Source: Cesiribacteraceae bacterium YIM B00369 (GTDB lineage: Bacteria > Bacteroidota > Bacteroidia > Cytophagales > Cyclobacteriaceae). Taken from it: DNA of 64,000 nt. Made by a program: the position numbers and the translations under genes. Positions 1 through 7,527 of this stretch are shown one piece after another (positions within the stretch are counted from its first letter, which is position 1; each line of letters begins with the position of its first letter). The notes below the pieces were generated by a model, which was given only the letters and a program-made list of their open reading frames with translations, searched no databases and was not told the DNA's origin. The stretch spans positions 1 to 64,000 of the forward strand of contig JAFMYY010000017.1 of assembly GCA_017948555.1 (NCBI GenBank), given 5' to 3'.

Positions 1-84
1 TGACACCCACAGACCCATGAACATAATGATCACGGCGTAGACGACAAAGATGACGTAGTCTAAAGTAGAGAATCCGGAAGTCAT
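1..84 (-). CDS. Sodium:solute symporter family protein, N-terminus only
   Basis: Only the first 28 codons lie in the window; the gene runs off the left edge. The ATG complement is at 82-84. The translation begins MTSGFSTLDYVIFVVYAVII and goes on to a Gly-Leu-Trp-Val stretch, which matches the first transmembrane helix of SSS-family sodium/solute symporters (family knowledge). Its neighbours are a NUDIX-type sugar regulator and an aldose epimerase, so a sugar substrate such as arabinose or galactose is an inference. The fragment is too short to name a substrate. Confidence 0.6.
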   Translation of the reverse strand, partial: MTSGFSTLDYVIFVVYAVIIMFMGLWVS

Positions 85-436
85 AGAAGAGATTTTGTTT
101 AGGTTTAGTTGTTGGTATATTATATCAGGTTATTTGCAGTTAATTTCCGGCGGGGACAGTAAAAAAATAGAAGGAAGGCCAGCTGCCGTAATCCAAATCT
201 GCTGCGTAATTTTTATTGTTCATATCTGTTGTTGCCGGGTGTAATGCTTTGATTACTAAAAAGAACAGGCTCTTTCAACCGCAGTAAAACCCACTGCCAG
301 CCAGGAGGCCGGTAATGAGTTTTATATCAGAGGTTTTGTATGCCAGATGAAACAAAAGAAAAATAAAACCAAATTTCTTTTTCCGGTGCCAAACTAAAGA
401 GTTATAAACGAGATTTGAAAGTATATTCGGGAATTT
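85..436. other. Intergenic region between symporter and NUDIX regulator
   Basis: This 352-bp AT-rich stretch lies upstream of the symporter and downstream of the regulator gene, both on the minus strand. No credible ORF, strong hairpin or consensus TAnnTTTG box was seen by eye. It should contain the symporter promoter. Confidence 0.4.
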
Positions 437-1153
437 TTAAATCTGCGATTGTGGAAGGTTCTCCGGCTTTGGAATAAAATTCAGGAAAGTCTGGAGTCCT
501 TCCTTGTACTTTTCCTTGTGGAGCTTGTAAAAAAATGCTCCTCTTTTAGAATTTCCTTTATCTTTTTCATCAAGTTTTATCAGCAGACCTGAAGATAATG
601 CCTTTCTGCTGAAATTACGCTTATCAAATTCTGTTTCATAGAGGCCTTCGTACAAGGCCAGAAGGTGAGGAAGGGTGAACTTTTCCGGCAGCAGTTCAAA
701 CAGTACCGGATGCAGGGCTGCCTGGTACCGGAGTTTGTTTTTTGCCATTTCCACCATTTCGGTATGGTCAAAAATCAGGGGAGGCAGTTCATTTATAGGA
801 AACCACTGGGCATGGAATTCAGGGCTCAGTTGTTGCTTGTACTTTTGAATATCAATAAGGGCCACATAAGCCACTGCAATAGTTCTTTCAACAGGATCCC
901 GCCGGGGGTTGCTGAATGCTTTCATCTGATCCATAAAAACATTTTCCAGTCCGGTAAGCTGGTGAAGGATTCTGTTGGCTGCAGTATCAAGGCACTCATC
1001 GGTCTTAAGGAATCCACCCATAAGGCTCCACTTTTTCTTTTCAGGGGCAAAACCTCTCTGGATAAGGAGTAATTTAAAAGTTTCACCATCAAAACCGAAG
1101 ATAATACAGTCCACCGCAACTAAAAGCCTTGTCTGGCCGGAATATTTAATCAT
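437..1153 (-). CDS. NUDIX-domain winged-helix transcriptional regulator, AraR-like
   Basis: A 238-residue protein with an N-terminal NUDIX fold (about 8-145) and a C-terminal winged-helix-like region (about 155-225). The NUDIX box starts at Gly47 and keeps Glu53, Arg61 and Gly68. The catalytic positions that should read RExxEE are Arg-Ile-Leu-His-Gln-Leu, so hydrolase activity is probably lost. This architecture matches the Bacteroidetes AraR family, where the NUDIX domain binds sugar and the winged helix binds DNA (known for Bacteroides thetaiotaomicron AraR). The gene lies beside a symporter and is divergent from an aldose epimerase, which fits local control of sugar uptake. The ligand is inferred; NrtR-like regulators share the architecture. 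Confidence 0.75.
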   Translation of the reverse strand: MIKYSGQTRLLVAVDCIIFGFDGETFKLLLIQRGFAPEKKKWSLMGGFLKTDECLDTAANRILHQLTGLENVFMDQMKAFSNPRRDPVERTIAVAYVALIDIQKYKQQLSPEFHAQWFPINELPPLIFDHTEMVEMAKNKLRYQAALHPVLFELLPEKFTLPHLLALYEGLYETEFDKRNFSRKALSSGLLIKLDEKDKGNSKRGAFFYKLHKEKYKEGLQTFLNFIPKPENLPQSQI

Positions 1154-1476
1154 TTTCTTATGAAGAGATTTGATACTTTTGATTGAAATTATTTTCCCTT
1201 AAAACAGACTTGTGACTGCTGTTAAGTCTTAAGATAAAAATGTTCTGTTAATTAAAGTGTAATAATAACAATTAATTTCTTAATATAGGGTTTTGAGTTG
1301 TTGAAATCTGTATTTCTCTTCGAAAAGTTTTAATACTTTTGATTTTTGATCAGGATTAATTAAGATTGACAGTTTATTGGCGCAAACCATTGTGGTATGA
1401 AACAATAAAATGTTTTTCTTCATGTTTTTCCCTGATACAGGATCAGTAAACCATATAAAACAGTTAAAAATCAGAA
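1154..1476. promoter_or_regulatory. Divergent control region between NUDIX regulator and aldose epimerase
   Basis: This AT-rich divergent intergenic region carries two direct copies of atacttttgatt (1173-1184 and 1333-1344), each containing a TAnnTTTG-type box. One copy sits about 20 bp from the regulator start, the other upstream of the epimerase. They could be promoter -7 elements, regulator operators, or both. No operator consensus was available for comparison. Confidence 0.35.
1334..1341 (+). promoter_or_regulatory. Candidate -7 box of the aldose epimerase promoter
   Basis: TACTTTTG fits the Bacteroidetes TAnnTTTG consensus and lies about 135 bp upstream of the epimerase start. There is no clear TTTG -33 element at the expected spacing, so support is partial. 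Confidence 0.3.
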
Positions 1477-2667
1477 ATGAAAATCGTTAGCAGAAAAAAA
1501 TTAGCAGGAAGCCTTTTAATGGGCTTGTTAGCATTAAACTGGGCATGTTCCGGCTCATCAGAGAACAGCCAGACAAGCCAGGATGGGGTGCAGACTGAAG
1601 AAAAGCGGGAATTAAGTGTAGCCAAATCGGGATTCGGCTCTTATGAAGGCAAAGCTGCAGATTTATATACGCTTACAAATGCCAATGGCATGGAGGTGGA
1701 GATTACCAATTATGGAGGAATAGTAGTGTCTCTGAGTGTGCCGGATAAAAATGGAAATATAGAAGATGTAACCCTTGGTTTTGATTCACTGTCAGGCTAC
1801 CTGCAGCAGGGCGTTCCTTATTTTGGCGCTATTATTGGCCGGTATGGTAACAGAATTGCTGAGGGTAAATTTACGCTTGATGGAAAAGAATACCAGCTTG
1901 CCAAAAACGATGGCCCGAATCATTTACATGGTGGCGTAAAAGGCTTCGACAAGGTGCTGTGGGATGCAAAAGAATTTAAATCAGATGATGCTGTTGGTGT
2001 TAAATTAAAATATTTAAGTAAGGATATGGAAGAGGGCTATCCGGGAAATCTTTCTGTTAATGTAACCTATACCCTTACTAATGATAATGAATTAAAAATC
2101 GATTATCAGGCAAACACCGATAAAAAGACGGTGGTAAATCTTACCAATCATGCTTATTTTAACCTGTCCGGAGATTTGGGCGAAAAGGTGCTTGACCATG
2201 TGGTAACCATTAATGCAGATCGTTTTCTTCCTGTTTCCAGTACGCTTATTCCAACCGGAGAGTTAAGGAGCGTGAAAGGAACTCCTTTTGATTTTACAGA
2301 ACCTGTAACTATTGGAGCAAGAATAGAAACAGAGAATCAGCAGTTAGGATATGGTAAAGGTTATGACCATTGCTGGATTTTAAATGGCACTGCCGGTGAA
2401 ATGCGGACTGCTGCTACAGTTCACGAACCTGAAAGTGGCCGTTTTATGGAAGTTCTGACAGTTGAGCCTGCCATCCAGTTTTATACAGGAAACTTCCTGG
2501 AAGGTAATCTTTCAGGTAAAGGGGAGACTTTCCAGCACAGATCAGGATTTTGCCTTGAAACCCAGCATTTCCCTGATGCTCCTAACCAGCCGGAGTTCCC
2601 TTCTGTGGAGCTTGCTCCGGGAGATACTTATGCCACGAGTTCTGTTTATAAATTCTCTGTAAAATAA
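1477..2667 (+). CDS. galM: Aldose 1-epimerase (mutarotase), probable lipoprotein
   Basis: This 396-residue protein interconverts the alpha and beta anomers of aldoses such as galactose. GalM hallmarks are present: NHLHGGVKGFDKVLW, NLTNHAYFNLSG with the catalytic His at 225, GYDHCW, and FCLETQHFPDAPN with the catalytic Glu at 361. The N-terminus has basic residues, a hydrophobic stretch and Cys24 followed by a Ser/Gln-rich linker, which suggests export and lipidation and so a periplasmic or outer-membrane location. It is longer than the cytoplasmic enzyme (about 340 residues) because of the leader and linker. Its position divergent from the NUDIX regulator suggests sugar-dependent control (inference). 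Confidence 0.9.
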   Translation: MKIVSRKKLAGSLLMGLLALNWACSGSSENSQTSQDGVQTEEKRELSVAKSGFGSYEGKAADLYTLTNANGMEVEITNYGGIVVSLSVPDKNGNIEDVTLGFDSLSGYLQQGVPYFGAIIGRYGNRIAEGKFTLDGKEYQLAKNDGPNHLHGGVKGFDKVLWDAKEFKSDDAVGVKLKYLSKDMEEGYPGNLSVNVTYTLTNDNELKIDYQANTDKKTVVNLTNHAYFNLSGDLGEKVLDHVVTINADRFLPVSSTLIPTGELRSVKGTPFDFTEPVTIGARIETENQQLGYGKGYDHCWILNGTAGEMRTAATVHEPESGRFMEVLTVEPAIQFYTGNFLEGNLSGKGETFQHRSGFCLETQHFPDAPNQPEFPSVELAPGDTYATSSVYKFSVK

Positions 2668-2716
2668 GCGGTAACTGCCTGAAGGGTTATTTTTAAAGTT
2701 GCCTTTACAGTCTTAA

Positions 2717-2772
2717 AGCATCTGCCTGTATAATTGCCGCACTGCAGCATTATAGAGACAGGTGCTTTTTTT
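2717..2772 (+). terminator. Probable intrinsic terminator after galM
   Basis: agca and cctgt (2717-2729) can pair with acagg and tgct (2758-2766), with a small bulge. A T-run follows. Confidence 0.45.
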
Positions 2773-2891
2773 ATGCCGGAAGGATTTGTTTTATGGACAG
2801 AGCCCCTGTAATATTTGCGGGGCTTCATACAATAAAACGTATGCCCCTGAATTATATAAAAGAATGCCTGACCTAATTACTGCATTCTTTC

Positions 2892-2899
2892 TACCTTTG
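2892..2899 (+). promoter_or_regulatory. Candidate -7 box for the OmpA/PD40 gene
   Basis: TACCTTTG matches the Bacteroidetes TAnnTTTG box and lies 32 bp before the ATG at 2931. The -33 element is weak. Confidence 0.4.
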
Positions 2900-2930
2900 C
2901 ACCAGCAAATAAAACAGATTTAAACAGTGT

Positions 2931-4577
2931 ATGATTTTTAAGAAAAAGCTTTTTAATCATTTTTGTGGAGTAGTACTGGGTTCAGCGCTTGTTCTTCCTG
3001 TTGCAGGGCAGGCACAGCAAAACCCGGCGGCTTCCGCGGCAGCAGATTCAGCTGTAAATTCAAAATACAATGAAGTGAAGCCATGGCTCTCTCCGGATGG
3101 AAAAAGCCTGTATTTTACGCGCAGTAATCACCCGCTGAATGCCGGTGGCCGGCGCGATAAGGGAGATGTATGGGTGGCTGATGTACTGCCGGATGGTTCC
3201 TGGTCCGGTGCCCGGGTGGCTGGTAATGCTTTTAACAGTTCCCAGTTGAATATGGTTATTGGTTTTTCCGGTGATGGTGAGGATGTTTATTTCCAGACTT
3301 ACGACCCTGAAACCAAAGGAAAGCGGCAGGCCGGTATTTATAAAATGCCTGTTAAGGGTGGAAATCCAAAACCGGTAACCATTCATTATTTTTTTAACGG
3401 AGCAAAATACCAGGATGCCAGCATTGCCGCCGGAGGTAAAGTAATGTTGCTTTCAATGGAATCGTACAGCACCTATGGGCTGGAAGATTTATATGTGAGT
3501 TTTCTGCAGCCGGATGGGAGCTGGAGTGAGCCTAAAAACCTGGGGCAGGATATAAACACACCTAAACAGGAGATGTCGGCCTGGCTGAGTCCCGATGGTG
3601 AAACGCTTTTCTTTGCAAGTAATGGTCATGGAGGGGCCGGGAGTACAGATATTTTCCGTTCCACGCGTCTGGACGATAGCTGGAAAAGCTGGTCAAAACC
3701 TGTAAATATGGGGCCGGAAGTGAATTCCGCAGGGGCAGATATATATTATACAGAAGGTTCCCGTGGAAAATGGGCGTTTTATTCTTCAACAATGAACAGC
3801 GAGGGCTATGGCGATATAAGGAAAATTCCTGTTCCGGAGCGGAAGGAAGAGCCGGCAATAGCTAAGGAAGAGAAACCGGTATTATTCGGCCAGGCCATTC
3901 CTGCGCCCCAACAGCAGCAGCAGCAGCAGCAGGAAGTGAAAAGAGATACAGTGGAGAGTGTAACTGTTCTTGTAAAGCAATCTTTTGACCTGCAGGGCAA
4001 GGTGCTGAATGAGAATGGGGCTGTACAGGCTGCTCAGGTAAAAATCAGTAAGGCAGGGGAGAGTACTTTTAAGGAGGAGTCAGCTACAAGCGGATCTTTT
4101 GATGTAAGCCTTCCTGAACCGGGAAATTATACGGTAAGGGTGCAGGCAAAAGGCTATCACTCTAAAGATACTACCTTGCAGGTGGAAGAAGGGGTGAATG
4201 AGCTGGTTTTTAATCTGAGGCCCTTAAGAGTTGGAGAAACTGTACAGTTGCAAAATATTATGTTCAGGCAAAGTACTGCTGTGTTGCTGGATGGCTCTAA
4301 TGCCGCGCTTGACGGAGTGGTGGATTTAATGAAGGAAAATCCTGATATGGAAATTCTGTTGACAGGACATACCGATAACCAGGGAAATTCGAAAGCGAAT
4401 ATCAAATTATCGCGTGAAAGAGTGGAGGCAGTTAAAAACTATCTGATCAGCAGGGGAATTGCCGAAGAGAGAATTGAAGGTAAAGGCTTTGGCGGAACAA
4501 GGCCAATTGCGAGTAATGCAAACGAAGAGTCCAGGAAACTGAACAGGAGGGTTGAGTTTACCATCACCAAAAAGTAA
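2931..4577 (+). CDS. OmpA-family outer-membrane protein with PD40 repeats
   Basis: A 548-residue exported protein. A signal peptide (basic start, hydrophobic core, VAGQAQQ cleavage region near residue 28) leads into PD40/WD40-like beta-propeller blades (about 45-300; repeated LSPDG-LYF motifs). Next come a Gln-rich linker (QQQQQQQQ near 325-335), a carboxypeptidase-regulatory-like beta-sandwich (about 350-430), and a C-terminal OmpA peptidoglycan-binding domain (about 440-548) with LLTGHTDNQG and LSRERVEAVKNYL. This domain order is common in Bacteroidota envelope proteins, some linked to gliding or secretion machinery. No partner gene lies next to it, so its specific role is unknown. The Gln run is encoded by a cag repeat. 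Confidence 0.85.
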   Translation: MIFKKKLFNHFCGVVLGSALVLPVAGQAQQNPAASAAADSAVNSKYNEVKPWLSPDGKSLYFTRSNHPLNAGGRRDKGDVWVADVLPDGSWSGARVAGNAFNSSQLNMVIGFSGDGEDVYFQTYDPETKGKRQAGIYKMPVKGGNPKPVTIHYFFNGAKYQDASIAAGGKVMLLSMESYSTYGLEDLYVSFLQPDGSWSEPKNLGQDINTPKQEMSAWLSPDGETLFFASNGHGGAGSTDIFRSTRLDDSWKSWSKPVNMGPEVNSAGADIYYTEGSRGKWAFYSSTMNSEGYGDIRKIPVPERKEEPAIAKEEKPVLFGQAIPAPQQQQQQQQEVKRDTVESVTVLVKQSFDLQGKVLNENGAVQAAQVKISKAGESTFKEESATSGSFDVSLPEPGNYTVRVQAKGYHSKDTTLQVEEGVNELVFNLRPLRVGETVQLQNIMFRQSTAVLLDGSNAALDGVVDLMKENPDMEILLTGHTDNQGNSKANIKLSRERVEAVKNYLISRGIAEERIEGKGFGGTRPIASNANEESRKLNRRVEFTITKK

Positions 4578-4618
4578 ATTTCCTGATAAATTCAACCTGA
4601 AGCCGGAAGGCATACCTG

Positions 4619-4654
4619 AACCGTCTGATAAACTTTATCGGACGGTTTTTTTTT
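4619..4654 (+). terminator. Intrinsic terminator after the OmpA/PD40 gene
   Basis: A long stem pairs aaccgtc-gataaa with tttatc-gacggtt, with one internal mismatch and a very short loop. Nine or more T residues follow. Confidence 0.8.
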
Positions 4655-4800
4655 AAATCAGATTCGGAACCGGTAAAGCTTTTTGGTTAAGCATGAGCCC
4701 CTGTTTTGCTAATTAAGGATAAATTTATAGATTTAAATTTAATCGTTATTTTAACAATTAATCATTTTTAGTTAAAACCTTCAGGACCAAAATCCGGATT

Positions 4801-6780
4801 ATGAAAATTATAAAGAAGTATCCCATATCAGTTTTGGGTGTTGGCAAAGTGCTTTGTTTTCTTTTGCTGCTTGGCGGAAGTATTTCCTGCGTTACTAAAA
4901 AAGGAACAGAAGAGGAACAGAGTGGTTTATATAGCCCGGGGAAGGAAATAAAAGTAGATTTTTCTCTCAATGCAGAAAAAATGCCTGTTTACAGTATCTT
5001 TTACCGTGACAGCCTGGTTCTGGAAGCTTCGCAGCTGGGGGTGGTAAGAGAAGATGCTGATTTTACCACTAATATGCAGTTTGAATCTGCTTCAGATGTC
5101 CGCCTGATAACTGATGAATATAAAATGCTCCATGGCAAGCGTTTAAACTGTTCCTATAAAGCCAATGAGCAGGTTTATCATTTAAAAAACAGCGAAGGAA
5201 AGGAAATTGATGTGGTTTTCAGGGTTTCGGATGATGGAGTGGCTTTCCGCTATCATTTCCCGGGGAAAACAGAGGAAATGGTGAAGATTACCGAAGAAAG
5301 AACCTCATTTAACTTTCCGTCAAATGCCAAAGCATGGCTGCAACCGATGTCGGTAGCTAAAACAGGATGGGAGGGAACCAATCCTTCTTATGAAGAGCAT
5401 TATATGCAGGAAATGGAGGTTGGAACAGCCGCTCCCACGGCAGCAGGCTGGGTATATCCGGCATTGTTCAAATCCGGCAACAGCTGGGTATTAATTACAG
5501 AAGCTGACCTGGAAAGAAATTATTGCGGTACACGGCTGGCGCAAAATTCTGAGGGAGGTGAATACCATATAGCTTTTCCGGACCCGAGGGAAGTAATGCC
5601 TGAGGGCGGACTTAATCCTGTATCTGCACTGCCATGGAGTTCCCCCTGGAGAGTTATAGCTATCGGATCCCTGGCGACCATAGTGGAATCTACTTTAGGT
5701 ACTGATCTTGCAGCGCCTGCAGTGGATATGGATATGTCTTTTGTAGATCCGGGGATTTCCTCCTGGAGCTGGGCTAAGCTAAAAGATAATTCCATTACCT
5801 GGGATATTCAAAAGCAGTTTATCGATTACGCTGCTGATATGAACTGGGAGTATTGTCTTATTGATGTAAACTGGGATACTACCATAGGTTACGACAGGAT
5901 TAAAGAACTCGCAGACCATGCAGCGGCAAAAAATGTGGGACTGATCCTTTGGTACAATTCCTCCGGCAGCTGGAACACTACTCCTTATCACCCTAAAGGT
6001 AAATTATTAACTTCGGAAGGCCGTAACACTGAATTTGCAAGGCTGAAGGAAATGGGGATAAAAGGAATTAAAGTGGATTTCTTTGGTGGTGACGGCCAGT
6101 CTGTAATTGCCTATTACCATGATATTTTTATGGATGCAGCAAAATATGATTTAATGGTCAATTGCCATGGGTCCACCATCCCCAGAGGCTGGCACCGGAC
6201 TTACCCGAACCTGGTTACCATGGAGGCTATAAAAGGTTTTGAATTTATAACCTTTGCTCAGGAAACAGCTGATTTAGCACCCAACCATTGTGCAATGCTC
6301 CCGTTTTCAAGGAATGCTTTTGATCCGATGGATTTTACTCCAATGTCCCTGACAGAAATACCCGATATTCAGCGGAAAACCACAAATGGCTTTGAGCTTG
6401 CTTTACCTTACCTTTTTCTGTCCGGAGTGCAGCATATAGCAGAAACAGCTGAAGGAATGGAGAAAGTCCCTGCTTATGTGCAGGATTTCCTGAAGGAAAT
6501 TCCGGTTGCCTGGGATGATACGCGGTTTATTGAAGGTTATCCTGGTAAGCTTGCAGTGATTGCCCGCAAAAAAGGAGATACCTGGTACGTTGCAGGTATA
6601 AATGGAGAAGGTGTTCCTAAATCACTTAATTTAGACCTATCCTTCGTTGGAAATGGTGAAAGTGGTGTTTTAATTACCGATGGTGCAGAACAATTTTCCT
6701 TTTCGCAAAAAAATGTTTCTGCTGCTCAGAACAATAATATTGAACTTAAGGCGAACGGTGGTTTCATAATGAAGTTCTGA
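4801..6780 (+). CDS. Glycoside hydrolase family 97 enzyme, probably retaining type
   Basis: A 659-residue exported glycosidase with the GH97 layout: N-terminal beta-sandwich (about 45-290), catalytic (beta/alpha)8 barrel (about 300-560), C-terminal beta domain. A hydrophobic leader ends at Cys30, so it may be a lipoprotein, although the lipobox (SISC) is weak. In GH97, retaining alpha-galactosidases (BT1871 type) have an Asp nucleophile where the inverting SusB-type alpha-glucosidases do not. Here KVDFF places Asp426 as candidate nucleophile and TMEAIKGFE places Glu475 as candidate acid/base. A retaining alpha-galactosidase-like activity is therefore inferred, not shown. No SusC/D pair is adjacent. 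Confidence 0.8.
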   Translation: MKIIKKYPISVLGVGKVLCFLLLLGGSISCVTKKGTEEEQSGLYSPGKEIKVDFSLNAEKMPVYSIFYRDSLVLEASQLGVVREDADFTTNMQFESASDVRLITDEYKMLHGKRLNCSYKANEQVYHLKNSEGKEIDVVFRVSDDGVAFRYHFPGKTEEMVKITEERTSFNFPSNAKAWLQPMSVAKTGWEGTNPSYEEHYMQEMEVGTAAPTAAGWVYPALFKSGNSWVLITEADLERNYCGTRLAQNSEGGEYHIAFPDPREVMPEGGLNPVSALPWSSPWRVIAIGSLATIVESTLGTDLAAPAVDMDMSFVDPGISSWSWAKLKDNSITWDIQKQFIDYAADMNWEYCLIDVNWDTTIGYDRIKELADHAAAKNVGLILWYNSSGSWNTTPYHPKGKLLTSEGRNTEFARLKEMGIKGIKVDFFGGDGQSVIAYYHDIFMDAAKYDLMVNCHGSTIPRGWHRTYPNLVTMEAIKGFEFITFAQETADLAPNHCAMLPFSRNAFDPMDFTPMSLTEIPDIQRKTTNGFELALPYLFLSGVQHIAETAEGMEKVPAYVQDFLKEIPVAWDDTRFIEGYPGKLAVIARKKGDTWYVAGINGEGVPKSLNLDLSFVGNGESGVLITDGAEQFSFSQKNVSAAQNNNIELKANGGFIMKF

Positions 6781-7527
6781 TTTTTCACCGGCAGCCTGTA
6801 CTATTATTGTAAGACTGTTTTATTGCCTTACATAAATTTCTCCGGAAGTTTTTAATGAGGGGTAAATAATTCTGCTTTACAAAAAAAAAGAACAGCCTCG
6901 TACTGTAACCCATTGTATTAAAAAGCCCCGCCTTTTCGGTTTGAAACGGAGGGGCTTTTTATTTGAACATTGCCATGTGTCCGGACCGGTAGAGAAAGAA
7001 GTGGCTGAAATTTATTGAACCGGTAATATAATCCGGATTAAAACAAGAGGAGGTGGTAGTTGAAAATCCTTTTATTTCTGAAAAATGATATCCGTATGAT
7101 CCTTATTTACCGCTATTTAGAAGTAAATGCTTCAGGTGCCTTCCCGATTAATTTGCTGCCGGAACGGTAGAAAGTGTATTGTGTTTTATAATGTGTTTAC
7201 TTTAGTAATTTATTACATGCCATCAGTTGAAAAAGAAACAAAAAAAAGATGGTTAAACATTTAAATTTTCCTGTGATTTATCGCCTTTCTCAAATAAAAA
7301 TCAAGTATAACTTGATATTAGATTCTTTTGTTAAATAAATTTAAGTTGTGAATAGTGTAAAATTTGAAAAAAAAGAGTTAAACTTACATGATCCGGAAAA
7401 GAATTTGCTAAAAGAATCATATACTGTTCCAATTATCGGGATAGTATACCTGTAAATAAATCCAGGTGCAGAAAGCCTGTGGATTCTTTGTAATGGGGCG
7501 AACTGTAAGGATAATGGAGTTACAAAA
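6781..7527. other. Intergenic region upstream of the large PAS kinase
   Basis: This 747-bp AT-rich region contains the terminator at 6920-6960 and otherwise no convincing gene. A GTG-initiated reading frame of about 35 codons (7348-7455) is open, but it has no ribosome site or recognisable product. The promoter of the kinase should lie in the right half. Confidence 0.5.
6920..6960 (+). terminator. Intrinsic terminator downstream of GH97
   Basis: aaaaagcccc pairs with ggggcttttt around an inner stem of the cct/cgg type. The A-run before and T-run after the stem could let it work on both strands, but no minus-strand gene ends here. Confidence 0.75.

Noticed and set aside
665-1072. Open frame of 135 codons on the plus strand
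   Set aside because: Antisense to the NUDIX regulator, which has clear family motifs; composition of the plus frame is atypical.
7348-7455. GTG-initiated frame of about 35 codons before the large PAS kinase
   Set aside because: No ribosome site, no recognisable product and low-complexity AT-rich context; chance opening is likely.
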